From Pseudobacteroides cellulosolvens ATCC 35603 = DSM 2933 (GTDB lineage: Bacteria > Bacillota > Clostridia > Acetivibrionales > DSM-2933), in contig NZ_LGTC01000001.1 of assembly GCF_001262605.1 (NCBI RefSeq), positions 1,412,501-1,476,500 on the forward strand: a DNA stretch of 64,000 nucleotides, read 5' to 3'. The translations under genes were made by a program, and so were the position numbers. This document shows, one piece after another, positions 47,378 through 57,209 of the stretch (within the stretch, counting starts at the first letter, position 1; every line of letters starts with the position of its first letter). A model generated the notes under the pieces. The model saw nothing but the letters and a program-made list of their open reading frames with translations, was not told where the DNA came from and made no database searches.

Positions 47378-50088
47378 TCAGGAAGCAAGTCTAAATTACA
47401 GTTATATAACGACAGGCTATGTAAATCCTTGAATACAGTTCCAAAATAACTTGGAAGTGTATTTATAGGATTATATGACAAATCCAAGGTAGTAAGGTTT
47501 TCAAGTGCTTCAATACCCTTAGGAATTTCAATCAATCCGTTATCTGCAATACATAGTGAATAGAGGTTCTTAAGATTTGTATAATCTATGGAATCAGCTA
47601 TCACTACATTTTCTTCTAAGTCCTTTGTTTTTGTCAAGTCCAGGATTCTCAAATTCTTCATCAAGTTTACTGACTTAATTGAATCTTTTGCTATTTTTTG
47701 ACTACCACGTATTGCCTGGCCGGATACATTTCCACATACAAGGTTTGTGAGATTTGCAAACTCAGGTATCTTAATTGTATTCACATTCTCATTAAGACTT
47801 AAAACTCTTAATAGTGGAAGCTTATCTTCAATTCCTTTTGGAAAACCCTTAATCTTTGAATTGTTGACTATCAGCCAATATAAACCCGTAAGATTCTCAA
47901 GACCTGAAAGGTCTGAAATCTCAGGATTTGACATGTTTAATTCTTTTAATGAACATAAAGTAACATCAGTAACTCTATCCCATAGAACTTTATTGTAATC
48001 AATAATACCTGTATCTTCTGAATATGCCTTCAGAGCTTTTAACACTTCTTTTCCAAAAGCCTCATCAGGAAAGGCAGCTTTAAATTTTTCTTCATTATAA
48101 TAAATATCTTTGTCAAAAACACTTATGGTTGCAGTCGCTTTGGCAAATGAATTGCTATTATCAGCATCCTTTAACTTTGCTGTAATAACGTAAGTTCCTT
48201 CTTTTTCAATTTTAAGCATTCCATTATCATCAACAAGTCCTTCCTTTTCCTCAATGCCCTCAGATACTGTAAACTCTACAGGAACTATACCCTTTATATT
48301 AGATATATTCTCAGGCTTTCCATAGTTGTATTGTACTGTCCTTGACAGGTAATCATAGATATCTATACTTTCTCCTGACATTATATATGATGGCATATTC
48401 TCAAGCATAAGACAATTTGGTGAAATATTGCTTATACAATCAGGTAATTGTAATGAAAAAAGGTCTGATAAATAATTATAGTATAAGTTAACTTTGCAAT
48501 TAGATGCATTCAAACTTGAAAACACTTTTGGTATACTTGTAAAATAGTTAAAACCTAAGTCAATGTATAAGTCTTTAATTCCACTTAAATCAGTATCATC
48601 AGGAATGTGGCATATTAAATTATTCCTTAAATTTAATAACTCTAAATTGGGCAAGCATTTAATGTCTGGAAACTCAGTAAGTTTACAGCTTTCCAAGTAA
48701 AGAGCACTAAGATTATCAAATTTGCCCTTTAACATATCACTTTCAGGTAATTTTTTTATATCATTACCTGAAAGATGTAAGTAAGACAAATTGGGTAAAT
48801 CACATATTTCAGTAGGAAAACTATCCAGATTGCAGTTACTTAAATGTAATTCAAAGAGATGGTTAAGTTTTTTTATGCCATCATCACCATCAGGAACTCT
48901 TTTTATAGGATTATTTGATATATCCAATCTATGTAGTTCTTGCAGATCTAACAAACTTTCAGGGAATTCATCGATAGAGCAATTTGACAAATTTATAAAG
49001 TATAAATTTTTAAGTTTAGCCACAAGACTTAATTGTTCTACATTCTTCCCCATTGGATTGCTGCCAATATCAAGATATTCCAGATTTTCTATATAGGTTA
49101 CAAATTCAGGAAACTTGTCAAAGCCACAATCAGTGGCACTTAAATATTTAAGATTTGGAAATGCCTTGTAAAATTCATTTGAATAATCTGTAATTTTATT
49201 TCCTCTTATGTCAAGTGATTCACATAAGCCTACAAGACCGTCACTATAATGTAAAGAAGCTATATTATTATAAGAAACATCAAGAGTTTTTAAATTTGAT
49301 AATGCAGCAACTTCTATTGGTATCGAGCTTAATTTACAATTATTCATTCTAAGTTTCTCAATATTTTTAAAATTCTCAAAAAAACCTGCAGGTATACTGC
49401 CTATATCATTTATTCCCATGTCCAGAAATTTTAAATTACTTAAGCTTTTAATACTTTCCGGCAGTGATTCAATATTATTACCGGAAATGTCTAGCTGTTC
49501 GAGATTTCCAAATTTAGAATAATCAATTACTTTTGCAATGGAACTATTATCCGAAACTTTTGATTTGCATAAATTTAATATTTTAAGATTGGCCATAGAC
49601 TCAATTGAATCTCTTGAATTCATTGTCACAGCTTGGCCTGATAATGTGCTGAATTCATTTAAGTTAGCAAAAGCTGGTATTTTCAACGTCTTATTACCGC
49701 CTAATGAAAGAGACTTAAGGTTTGTAAGACTTTTTTCAATTTCGTCAGGAAACCTGTCAATTTTTGTATCGGATACAACCAATCTCTCTAGTCCTTCGAG
49801 CTTCTCCAACCCATTTAGACTTTCTATATTATTTAACACTTGAAATTCTTTTAAGCTGCTAATGCTATTATCATTAACCAAAGACCAATCAATATTATTA
49901 GTATCTACTCCAATAGCTTTTAATACTTGTTTCCCAAATTCCCTGTCGGTAAAGATATTGTAAAAGGACTCTTCGTCATAGGTTTGACCGCTCCCCACAT
50001 CATCCGCCGCCAATGCTTGCGGGCTTAATATGGTTAATAACATAACAACTACTAAAAAATAAGATAAAATTCTTTTTTGGTTAAGCAT
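47323..50088 (-). CDS. LRR-SLH surface protein, N-terminal part of frameshifted gene
   Basis: Signal peptide (about 1-28, SPQALA cleavage), then two long leucine-rich blocks that are copies of one another. Block 1 starts YDEESFYNIFTDREFGKQVL and block 2 (about residue 660) starts YYNEEKFKAAFPDEAFGKEVL; an Ig-like domain separates them. The repeats are of the LPxxIxxLxNLxxLDLSxN type. The frame stops at 47323 after YRLDLGVID; with one extra base in the five-C run at 47334-47338 it continues as LGGNRLKDIPKESG in the neighbouring frame. The restored protein would have about 1787 residues. Confidence 0.87.
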   Translation of the reverse strand: MLNQKRILSYFLVVVMLLTILSPQALAADDVGSGQTYDEESFYNIFTDREFGKQVLKAIGVDTNNIDWSLVNDNSISSLKEFQVLNNIESLNGLEKLEGLERLVVSDTKIDRFPDEIEKSLTNLKSLSLGGNKTLKIPAFANLNEFSTLSGQAVTMNSRDSIESMANLKILNLCKSKVSDNSSIAKVIDYSKFGNLEQLDISGNNIESLPESIKSLSNLKFLDMGINDIGSIPAGFFENFKNIEKLRMNNCKLSSIPIEVAALSNLKTLDVSYNNIASLHYSDGLVGLCESLDIRGNKITDYSNEFYKAFPNLKYLSATDCGFDKFPEFVTYIENLEYLDIGSNPMGKNVEQLSLVAKLKNLYFINLSNCSIDEFPESLLDLQELHRLDISNNPIKRVPDGDDGIKKLNHLFELHLSNCNLDSFPTEICDLPNLSYLHLSGNDIKKLPESDMLKGKFDNLSALYLESCKLTEFPDIKCLPNLELLNLRNNLICHIPDDTDLSGIKDLYIDLGFNYFTSIPKVFSSLNASNCKVNLYYNYLSDLFSLQLPDCISNISPNCLMLENMPSYIMSGESIDIYDYLSRTVQYNYGKPENISNIKGIVPVEFTVSEGIEEKEGLVDDNGMLKIEKEGTYVITAKLKDADNSNSFAKATATISVFDKDIYYNEEKFKAAFPDEAFGKEVLKALKAYSEDTGIIDYNKVLWDRVTDVTLCSLKELNMSNPEISDLSGLENLTGLYWLIVNNSKIKGFPKGIEDKLPLLRVLSLNENVNTIKIPEFANLTNLVCGNVSGQAIRGSQKIAKDSIKSVNLMKNLRILDLTKTKDLEENVVIADSIDYTNLKNLYSLCIADNGLIEIPKGIEALENLTTLDLSYNPINTLPSYFGTVFKDLHSLSLYNCNLDLLPECLTKMQELYRLDLGVID

Positions 50089-50222
50089 AATTTTCCCCCT
50101 TAAAAATTAGAAATGTGCTGCTTCTATATCTGTATATATTACCTAAAGTATACAAAATTTTTTCTAAAAGTATAGCGGAACTTTCCAATATTTTAACATT
50201 ATTGACAAAATGTTGGAAAGTC

Positions 50223-50262
50223 AAAAAGCCTGTCCATCAGTAATTACTGACGAACAGGCTAT
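50223..50262 (-). terminator. Rho-independent terminator of spoVS
   Basis: AGCCTGT...CAGTAATTACTG...AACAGGCT forms a long stem; on the minus strand TTTTT follows. It lies 12 bases after the spoVS stop. Confidence 0.85.
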
Positions 50263-50273
50263 CATTATTTCTT

Positions 50274-50534
50274 TTACCTAGGTTGTATTAAGAATTTTAT
50301 AGCTGTTCTTTCTTCTCCGTCAATGCTGACTTCTGAAAATGCAGGTACAGCTACCAGATCAATTCCATTTGGTGCCACAAAACCTCTAGTAATGGCAATA
50401 GCCTTAACTGCTTGATTTACTGCACCAGCACCAACTGCTTGAATTTCCGCACAATTGCGATCTCTCAACGCTGCTGCTAGAGCCCCAGCTACAGATTTAG
50501 GCTGTGAATTAGCCGATACTTTAAGAACCTCCAT
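50274..50534 (-). CDS. spoVS: Stage V sporulation protein S
   Basis: 86 residues, the exact family length, with the very conserved sequence start MEVLKVSANSQPKSVAGALA and the RDRNCAEIQAVGAGAVNQAVK core. It is a small Alba-like nucleic-acid-binding-type protein needed late in sporulation in Bacillus. The GGGGGATAAG ribosome site precedes the ATG. It sits alone with its own terminator. This gene supports a spore-forming host. Confidence 0.97.
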   Translation of the reverse strand: MEVLKVSANSQPKSVAGALAAALRDRNCAEIQAVGAGAVNQAVKAIAITRGFVAPNGIDLVAVPAFSEVSIDGEERTAIKFLIQPR

Positions 50535-50664
50535 ACACTTATCCCCCTACAAATAATCAAATATTTCTTCTATATATTAGTAATTAAGTAGTACATAATC
50601 AAGATTATACACTAGTTTTCAAATTGCTGCAATTTTTCTTAAAATTCATCAAAAATTTACTTAT

Positions 50665-51684
50665 TTACAACCCCCTTATGAAAAATTCATCTTTGAGATC
50701 TTCAATAGATTTAATTGATATCCTTTTAAATTGGTACTTACTCTTTAGATATTCGATATTACCCCTCCTTTGTCCAATAATATCACAAATGTATTTTTTA
50801 TCTGTATATATAATTATATCATGTTCTTTAAATAATGAATACTCTTTTATATAATTTTCTATCCTATCACGCCATAATCTGGATTCAACCAACTGCCTGA
50901 AGGCTGGATGAAAAGGTCCTCCTACAACATCAAAATTGTTATTAATATTGTCAGTTGGCTGTAGTCCGATTCTTATAACCTTAATGTCATTTTTGTTGTA
51001 TAATTCCAAGAGCTTTGCACATAAGCTCACAGCCTCCTCCAACTCCAGAGGAGTATAACTTCCCTCATTAAACATTTTCTCAAGATAAGTATTTCTAACC
51101 ACTAGTGTTGGATAAATCCTTACAATTTGAGGACTTAGCTCAACAACCTTCCTGGCTGTATCCAGATCTTTCTCATAATTAGAACCCGGAAGTCCTATCA
51201 TAGTCTGGATTCCCAAACCTATTCCATTTTCCTTAATAAGACAACATGCCTTGTACACATCATCAGTACCATGTCCCCGCCCGCTGGTTTTGAGGACATC
51301 TTCATCGAGACTTTGAACTCCAAGCTCAACTGTCTTAACATTATACATTTTTAATCTGTTAAGAATTTGAGAATTAATATAATCAGGTCTCGTTGATAGT
51401 CGTATACCTTTAATTCTGCCCTGGGCCACATACTCATTTGCTGCTTCCAAAAACATTATCTGTTTGGTATCTTCAATACCAGTAAAACTACCGCCATAAA
51501 ATCCTATTTCTATAAAGCTGTCTCCTTGTGCAGTAGATAGATGTGAATCAATAGTATCATACATCTTTTCAACTGTCATTTCCTCTGTCTGCCCGCTGAT
51601 TGCTTTCTGGTTGCAGTAAATACAATCAAAGGGACAGCCCTTATGCGGAATAAAAACAGGAATAACCATATGTTTTTTACTCAC
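50665..51684 (-). CDS. Elp3-like radical SAM protein
   Basis: 339 residues, GTG start after AAGGTG. The radical SAM cluster motif CPFDCIYCNQ lies near residue 17, followed by GFYGGSFTGI and STRPDYI, which are typical of the Elp3/YhcC-like radical SAM branch. It lacks the acetyltransferase half of Elp3. The reaction is unknown, perhaps RNA or protein modification. It lies four bases after rnc on the same strand, so it is likely co-transcribed with it. Confidence 0.87.
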   Translation of the reverse strand: MSKKHMVIPVFIPHKGCPFDCIYCNQKAISGQTEEMTVEKMYDTIDSHLSTAQGDSFIEIGFYGGSFTGIEDTKQIMFLEAANEYVAQGRIKGIRLSTRPDYINSQILNRLKMYNVKTVELGVQSLDEDVLKTSGRGHGTDDVYKACCLIKENGIGLGIQTMIGLPGSNYEKDLDTARKVVELSPQIVRIYPTLVVRNTYLEKMFNEGSYTPLELEEAVSLCAKLLELYNKNDIKVIRIGLQPTDNINNNFDVVGGPFHPAFRQLVESRLWRDRIENYIKEYSLFKEHDIIIYTDKKYICDIIGQRRGNIEYLKSKYQFKRISIKSIEDLKDEFFIRGL

Positions 51685-51688
51685 GTTA

Positions 51689-52408
51689 TCACCTTATTTT
51701 TAAGTTTAAAGATTCCAATGCTGCTTTTGCTGCAGCTTGTTCGGCTTCCTTTTTACTCTTTCCCTTACCTTTTCCAACAACTTTATTCATAATCTTTACC
51801 TGTGCAACAAATTCCTTGTCATGATCAGGTCCGTTTTCCTCTAATATTTCATAAATTATTTTCTTTTCTCCATCCTTTTGTACGATCTCCTGGAACTGGG
51901 TTTTGTAATCCAGAAAAATTATACCTAAAACTGCGTCTTTTATTAGATGATCCATCTGTTGAAGAACAAATGCCTTTACATTTTTCATACCTCCATCAAG
52001 ATAAACAGCACCAATAATTGCTTCAAATGCATCAGACAAAATTGAGGTTCTTGTCCTGCCACCGCTCAGGTCCTCGCCCTTCCCCAGCAAAAGGAATTTA
52101 CCTACCTCTATATTGTTGGAACACTTTACCAAAGACTGCTCACATACAATATTTGCCCTTACTTTAGTTAACTGACCCTCTGACAAATTGGGATAATTGC
52201 TGTATATTGTTTCACTTATTATAATATTTAATACTGCATCACCCAGAAATTCAAGCCTTTCATTGCTTGTAAGATTATCATTCCTATTCTCATTAGCATA
52301 GGAACTGTGAGTCAGTGCCAAAATAATATTTTTTCTGTTTTTAAACTTGTAGTTTATTTTCTCTTCAAATCCATTAAGATTTTCCAAAAGCGTTTCCAAA
52401 TTAATCAT
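51689..52408 (-). CDS. rnc: Ribonuclease III
   Basis: Cleaves double-stranded RNA, including rRNA precursors. 239 residues: an RNase III domain with signature ERLEFLGDAVLN at 50-61 and catalytic DAFEAIIGAVYLDGG, then a C-terminal dsRNA-binding domain (DYKTQFQEIVQ to SKKEAEQAAAKAAL). The start ATG follows GGAGGC. It lies downstream of the fatty-acid genes, as in many Firmicutes where acpP-rnc are linked; here fabF lies between. Confidence 0.97.
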   Translation of the reverse strand: MINLETLLENLNGFEEKINYKFKNRKNIILALTHSSYANENRNDNLTSNERLEFLGDAVLNIIISETIYSNYPNLSEGQLTKVRANIVCEQSLVKCSNNIEVGKFLLLGKGEDLSGGRTRTSILSDAFEAIIGAVYLDGGMKNVKAFVLQQMDHLIKDAVLGIIFLDYKTQFQEIVQKDGEKKIIYEILEENGPDHDKEFVAQVKIMNKVVGKGKGKSKKEAEQAAAKAALESLNLKIR

Positions 52409-52553
52409 AAAGCCTCCAAAATCTTCATAAAAAGTGATTAGTCTTTTAATTTAATAACACTTTCATATAATACCAAACTTTCCAGACATAAATGTCAATA
52501 GAGGACGTAAATTACGTCCCCTAATCTATAAATTACAATTTGCTTATCTATAA

Positions 52554-53795
52554 TTATTCTGCTTTATACTTCTTTAATGTTATGGAAGCATTATGGCCTC
52601 CAAAACCTAATGAATTGGATATTGCATACTCAATATCAGTCTTGCGTCCAACATTAGGAACATAATCAAGATCACATTCAGGATCAGGAGTTTTATAATT
52701 TATTGTAGGTGGTAAAAACCCTTCCTTTAACGCCAATGAAGTAATTATTGCTTCAATGGCACCAGCAGCTCCCAAAAGGTGTCCTGTCATTGATTTTGTT
52801 GAACTTACTGCAAGTTTATTCGCATGTGCACCGAAAACTGTTTTAATTGCAGCTGTTTCAAATTTATCATTATACTCCGTTGATGTACCATGTGCATTTA
52901 TATAATCCACATCTTCAGGTTTAATACCCGCATCCTTTACAGCAAGACTCATACATCTTGCTCCGCCTTCACCTTCTGGTGCAGGTGCAACTATGTCATA
53001 AGCATCATTCGTACAAGCATATCCAACAACTTCTACTATTATGTTTGCACCTCTTTTTACTGCATGTTCATACTCTTCCAATATGAGTATACCGGCACCT
53101 TCACCCATTATAAAACCATTTCTGTTTGCATCAAATGGCTTACATGCATCTAAAGGATCTTCAGTTGTTGACATTGCCTTCATTGAACAGAATCCTGCAA
53201 TTGATAATGGAGTAATGGCAGCTTCTGAACCACCGGAAATCATTATATCTGCATCTCCGCGCTGTATTACCTTGAATGCATCTCCTAAAGCATTAGTAGA
53301 CGTAGCACAAGCTGTTATAACGGTTTCATTAAATCCCTTCGCACCATACTGTATTGCAATACGGCCTGAAGCCATGTTTGCAATCATCATTGGAATAAAG
53401 AATGGACTTACCCTTCCAGGTCCCTTATTCATTAATGCGTCATGCTGATTCTCAAGGGTCTCAATTCCGCCTATACCAGAACCCACTATACATCCGAATC
53501 TAGTATGATCTATCTTTTCCAAATCCAAGCCTGACATTTCAACAGCCTGCTTTGATGCAGCCATTGCATATTGAGTATATCTGTCCATTCTCTTTGCTTC
53601 TTTTTTGTCAATATATAATGTTGGATCAAAATCTTTTATCTCAGCCGCAACCTTAGTACTATAATTAGTTATATCAAAACGTTCAATAGTGCTGATACCA
53701 CATTTACCTTCCTTAATTGAATTCCAGAACTTTTCAACATCAAAGCCTAATGATGAGATAACACCTAGTCCGGTAATAACAACTCTCTTTTTCAT
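52554..53795 (-). CDS. fabF: Beta-ketoacyl-ACP synthase II
   Basis: Elongates acyl-ACP with malonyl-ACP in fatty acid synthesis. 413 residues; the catalytic triad is Cys163 in TACATSTNA, a His in [11 protein letters not shown] and a His in [13 protein letters not shown]. The GFGGHNASI motif is at the C-terminus. AAGGAGG precedes the ATG. It is preceded by a terminator after acpP, so it may need its own promoter or readthrough. Confidence 0.97.
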   Translation of the reverse strand: MKKRVVITGLGVISSLGFDVEKFWNSIKEGKCGISTIERFDITNYSTKVAAEIKDFDPTLYIDKKEAKRMDRYTQYAMAASKQAVEMSGLDLEKIDHTRFGCIVGSGIGGIETLENQHDALMNKGPGRVSPFFIPMMIANMASGRIAIQYGAKGFNETVITACATSTNALGDAFKVIQRGDADIMISGGSEAAITPLSIAGFCSMKAMSTTEDPLDACKPFDANRNGFIMGEGAGILILEEYEHAVKRGANIIVEVVGYACTNDAYDIVAPAPEGEGGARCMSLAVKDAGIKPEDVDYINAHGTSTEYNDKFETAAIKTVFGAHANKLAVSSTKSMTGHLLGAAGAIEAIITSLALKEGFLPPTINYKTPDPECDLDYVPNVGRKTDIEYAISNSLGFGGHNASITLKKYKAE

Positions 53796-53952
53796 ATGAT
53801 AGCCTCCTTATATATCTTCAATCAAAATTTTCAAAATAAGATCTTCAAGATTATACTTATTATTCTTTTAAGCAAAATATATTTCAATAAAGTTCTCATT
53901 CACTAACAAATGGTAACTTTAGTTATTGTTTCAAGTTTTCGTTTCATTTTGT

Positions 53953-53984
53953 AAAAAAAGCCCCTTTTATAGGGACTTTTTTTT
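53953..53984 (-). terminator. Rho-independent terminator after acpP
   Basis: On the minus strand AAAAAAAGTCCC pairs imperfectly with GGGGCTTTTTTT around TATAAAA. It overlaps the last bases of acpP. Confidence 0.75.
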
Positions 53985-54207
53985 AAGAGTTATTTTTAAT
54001 AAATTCTACAGCGTCACCCACTGTTGCAATCTTTTCTGCCTCGCTGTCAGGAATTTCGATATCAAATTCTTCTTCAAGCGCCATAATAAGTTCAACTATA
54101 TCAAGTGAATCCGCACCCAGATCATCAATAAATGAAGATTCCATGGCTATATCTTCTTCTTCAACACCTAACTGCTCTACGATTATTTTTTTAACTTTTT
54201 CAAACAC
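53983..54207 (-). CDS. acpP: Acyl carrier protein
   Basis: 74 residues, strongly acidic. Ser34 in GADSLD is the phosphopantetheine site. It carries growing acyl chains between Fab enzymes. GTG start, nine bases after AAGGAGGTGA. It lies between fabG and fabF in the lipid cluster. Confidence 0.97.
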   Translation of the reverse strand: MFEKVKKIIVEQLGVEEEDIAMESSFIDDLGADSLDIVELIMALEEEFDIEIPDSEAEKIATVGDAVEFIKNNS

Positions 54208-54291
54208 TATTCATTCACCTCCTTCCACAGGGGGTTAATATTTAACATCTGTTTGTGAATGTGTTGGTAAAACTTTCACATAAAGATATTA

Positions 54292-55029
54292 TTACATTAC
54301 CAGCCCGCCGTCAATATCTATTACCTGACCAGTTACATAATTTGAATCATCAGAAGCCAAAAAAGCTACAACATTCGCCACATCTTCAGGTGTCCCGAAC
54401 CTTCCGAGGGGAATATTTTTTAAATAATTGTTTCTGACTTCTTCGGGTAATACATCGGTCATATCACTCTCAATAAGCCCCGGTGTAACCACATTACAGG
54501 TAATACCACGTGACGCAAGTTCCTTAGCAACAGTTTTTGTCATACCAATAAGCCCAGCTTTTGACGCAGAATAGTTAATCTGTCCCTGATTACCGTATCT
54601 GCCTGCTACTGAAGCAATATTCACAATTTTTCCAGTTCTCTTTTTAATCATTACCTTGGAAACATATTTGGTACATAAGAATGAACCTTTAAGATTAACG
54701 TCCAAAACATCATCCCAATCCTCCACGGACATCATGGCTAAAGGCTTATCTTTAGTTATGCCTGCGTTGTTAACAAGGATATCAATACTTCCAAAGGCTT
54801 CTACTGCTGATTTGACCATTTGCTTAACATCTTCCTCATTTTTGACATTTCCTTTTGAAACAATCACATTATAGCCTGTTGCCTTAAATTCCTCTTCTGT
54901 TTTATAAATAACATCTGAAACACCATTTAAAACGATGTTAGCACCCATTTGGGCCAGTTTTAATGCGATTGCCTTTCCCAGTCCTCTGGAAGAACCAGTA
55001 ACAACTGCAGTTTTCCCCTTTAGCTGCAT
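54292..55029 (-). CDS. fabG: 3-oxoacyl-ACP reductase
   Basis: NADPH-dependent reductase of the fatty acid cycle, SDR fold. TGSSRGLG near residue 14 is the cofactor motif, NNAG lies near residue 85 and the catalytic Y-x-x-x-K is in YSASKAG. The start is placed at MQLKGK (ATG 55029), ten bases after AAGGAGG; the ATG at 55038 is too close. 245 residues is the normal length. Confidence 0.96.
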   Translation of the reverse strand: MQLKGKTAVVTGSSRGLGKAIALKLAQMGANIVLNGVSDVIYKTEEEFKATGYNVIVSKGNVKNEEDVKQMVKSAVEAFGSIDILVNNAGITKDKPLAMMSVEDWDDVLDVNLKGSFLCTKYVSKVMIKKRTGKIVNIASVAGRYGNQGQINYSASKAGLIGMTKTVAKELASRGITCNVVTPGLIESDMTDVLPEEVRNNYLKNIPLGRFGTPEDVANVVAFLASDDSNYVTGQVIDIDGGLVM

Positions 55030-55046
55030 AGTATTCATTCCTCCTT

Positions 55047-55204
55047 ATATAAAAGTGATTAAGGTAATTTCCAAAAAATAACTGATCAACTGGCGATTTC
55101 AAAAATATTGAATTTAATACTTTTCACCATTAAAAATTGACCAAGGAAATTTTTGAAATCGCCTAATACATTGGAAATAGAATATTAATGACACTTTTAA
55201 TCAA
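55047..55204. repeat. Nested palindromic element between fabG and fabD
   Basis: The outer arms AAAAGTGATTAAGGTAATTTCC and GGAAATAGAATATTAATGACACTTTTAAT are inverted relatives of the intergenic repeat arms. Inside, a perfect 15-bp pair GGCGATTTCAAAAAT (55092-55106) and ATTTTTGAAATCGCC (55149-55163) forms a second stem. It lies inside the operon. Confidence 0.6.
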
Positions 55205-55205
55205 A

Positions 55206-56135
55206 CTACATCTCTTGCAGTACCTTTTTAAGAGAATCCATGTCTTCCACATTAAAAACTCTTGCTTCTTTGCTTATTTTTTTAATAAATCCGGATAAAG
55301 CTTTTCCAGGACCTATTTCAACAAATGTATCAACACCGTCATTTAACATGGTCTTCACGCTTTCTTCCCAAAGAACAGGGCTTGAAACCTGTTTTATGAG
55401 TAAGTCCTTAACTACTGACGTATCATTTATGTATTTTGCAGTAACATTAGTAACTAATGGACATTTAAATTCGCTTAAGCTGATATTTGCAAGCTCTGCA
55501 GCCAATTTTTCACCGGCAGGCTTTAGCATGCTGCAGTGGAATGGTGCACTTACAGGCAATATCATTGAACGCTTTGCTCCCTTTTCCTTTGTAAGCTCAA
55601 CGACTTTTTCAACAGCCTTTACCTCTCCTGCAACAACAATCTGCCCAGGGCAATTAAAGTTTGCAGGCTCCACTATACCATATGAAGCAGCTTCTTTACA
55701 ACAATCAATAACGGTTTGACCTTCAAGGCCCAATATGGCAGCCATTGTACCAACACCAAGCGGAACAGCTTCCTGCATATATTTCCCCCTTTTCTTAACA
55801 AGGGATACAGCATCTTTAAAAAGCATTGTTGATGCAGCTACATGAGCTGAGTACTCACCAAGACTTAATCCTGCTACAACATCAGGCTTTTTACCGTTTT
55901 CCAATAATGGCATAAGGCATGCAATACTTGTTGTAAGTATTGTTGGCTGAGTATTTTCTGTTATTTTTAATGTTTCATCATCACCTTCAAATATCATTTT
56001 TTTGATATCAAAGCCTAGGCTTTCAGATGCTTCTTCAAAAATATCGGAGGAAGCTTTAAAGTTTTCACAGATTTCCTTCCCCATACCGACACTTTGTGCT
56101 CCCTGACCAACGAAAATAAAAGCTAATTTACCCAT
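55206..56135 (-). CDS. fabD: Malonyl CoA-ACP transacylase
   Basis: Loads malonyl groups onto ACP. Start ATG 56135 after TTGGAGGTAATA (309 residues); the four-residue longer TTG form overlaps that ribosome site. GQGAQ lies at the N-terminus, active-site Ser91 in GLSLGEYSA, and the His in PVSAPFHCSML. Confidence 0.97.
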   Translation of the reverse strand: MGKLAFIFVGQGAQSVGMGKEICENFKASSDIFEEASESLGFDIKKMIFEGDDETLKITENTQPTILTTSIACLMPLLENGKKPDVVAGLSLGEYSAHVAASTMLFKDAVSLVKKRGKYMQEAVPLGVGTMAAILGLEGQTVIDCCKEAASYGIVEPANFNCPGQIVVAGEVKAVEKVVELTKEKGAKRSMILPVSAPFHCSMLKPAGEKLAAELANISLSEFKCPLVTNVTAKYINDTSVVKDLLIKQVSSPVLWEESVKTMLNDGVDTFVEIGPGKALSGFIKKISKEARVFNVEDMDSLKKVLQEM

Positions 56136-56166
56136 TATTACCTCCAAATAAACTATATTAATTAAC

Positions 56167-56196
56167 TATATTAAAATCACTATTAATCTATCTATA
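56167..56196. repeat. Half copy of the palindromic intergenic repeat
   Basis: TATATTAAAATCACTATTAATC followed by TATCTATA matches the outer arm of copies B and C on the opposite strand. No opposing arm is present. It lies between fabH and fabD. Confidence 0.55.
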
Positions 56197-56204
56197 AGAA
56201 ATCT

Positions 56205-57209
56205 TTATTTATTCCACTTTAAAAGTACAGATCCCCAGGTAAGGCCTCCACCAAAACCAACCATTACAATGTTATCGCCCTTTTTAACCAAACCGTCCTG
56301 AATTGCTTCATAAAGTGCAATAGGAATTGATGCAGATGATGTGTTTCCATATTTGTTAAGGTTTGAATAAACTTTTTCATTTGGAACATTGAGCCTTTTT
56401 GCAGCACCTTCAATAATCCTTATATTGGCCTGATGAGGAACTATAAGGGATACATCATCCAATGAAATGTTTTTATCATCTAAAACCCAACGTGTCGACT
56501 GCTCCATAACCCTTACAGCAAATTTGAACACTTCAGATCCATTCATCCATAAAACATTTTTATTTTCATGCTCTCTTACACTTAAATCTGATTCATTTAT
56601 GGAACAACATGGCATGGTAATATTATTGCCCAAGCTGCCGTCAGCTCCCATATAAGATGATAATATACCATAGCCTTCTTCAACTTTTCCAACAACCATT
56701 GCTCCTGCACCATCTCCAAAAAGTATGCAAGATGCTCTGTCGCTATAATCTACAATCTTCGATAGACCTTCACAGCCTATAACAAGAATGTTTTTATATC
56801 CATTAAAACCGTTCTCAAGGAATTGTTTAGCTACTGTCAAACCGTACATAAAACCCGAACAAGCGGCATTTAAATCAAAAGCAGCAGCTTTATTGGCACC
56901 AATTAGTTTATGGATAATACAAGACGTAGACGGTGTTAAATAGTCCGGTGTCTCGGTAGCAACTATTATAAGGTCAATATCTTCAGGAGTCAATCCTGAA
57001 TCTTTAATTGCCATCTTTGCAGCCTCTGCACCTAGTTCAAATGCTGGCTGATCTTTATCTAAAATTCTTCTTTCAGATATTCCGGTTCTCTTCATTATCC
57101 ATTCATCAGAAGTATCAACCATCTTCTCCAAATCGCTATTTGTAAGAACATTTTTTGGTATACTTATTCCCAACCCTAAAACGCCAATTCCAAATCTCTC
57201 GTTACTCAA
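56205..57209 (-). CDS. fabH: 3-oxoacyl-ACP synthase III
   Basis: Starts fatty acid synthesis by condensing acyl-CoA with malonyl-ACP. Cys117 in NAACSGF, His in VPHQAN and Asn in YGNTSSAS form the triad. The start is set at TTG 57209, nine bases after GGAGG that lies within the end of plsX; the TTG at 57218 abuts that site. The genes overlap by eight bases and are probably coupled. Confidence 0.95.
   Translation of the reverse strand: MSNERFGIGVLGLGISIPKNVLTNSDLEKMVDTSDEWIMKRTGISERRILDKDQPAFELGAEAAKMAIKDSGLTPEDIDLIIVATETPDYLTPSTSCIIHKLIGANKAAAFDLNAACSGFMYGLTVAKQFLENGFNGYKNILVIGCEGLSKIVDYSDRASCILFGDGAGAMVVGKVEEGYGILSSYMGADGSLGNNITMPCCSINESDLSVREHENKNVLWMNGSEVFKFAVRVMEQSTRWVLDDKNISLDDVSLIVPHQANIRIIEGAAKRLNVPNEKVYSNLNKYGNTSSASIPIALYEAIQDGLVKKGDNIVMVGFGGGLTWGSVLLKWNK

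Noticed and set aside
53926..54108. Small plus-strand frame over acpP
   Set aside because: Antisense to acpP and its terminator; no independent support.
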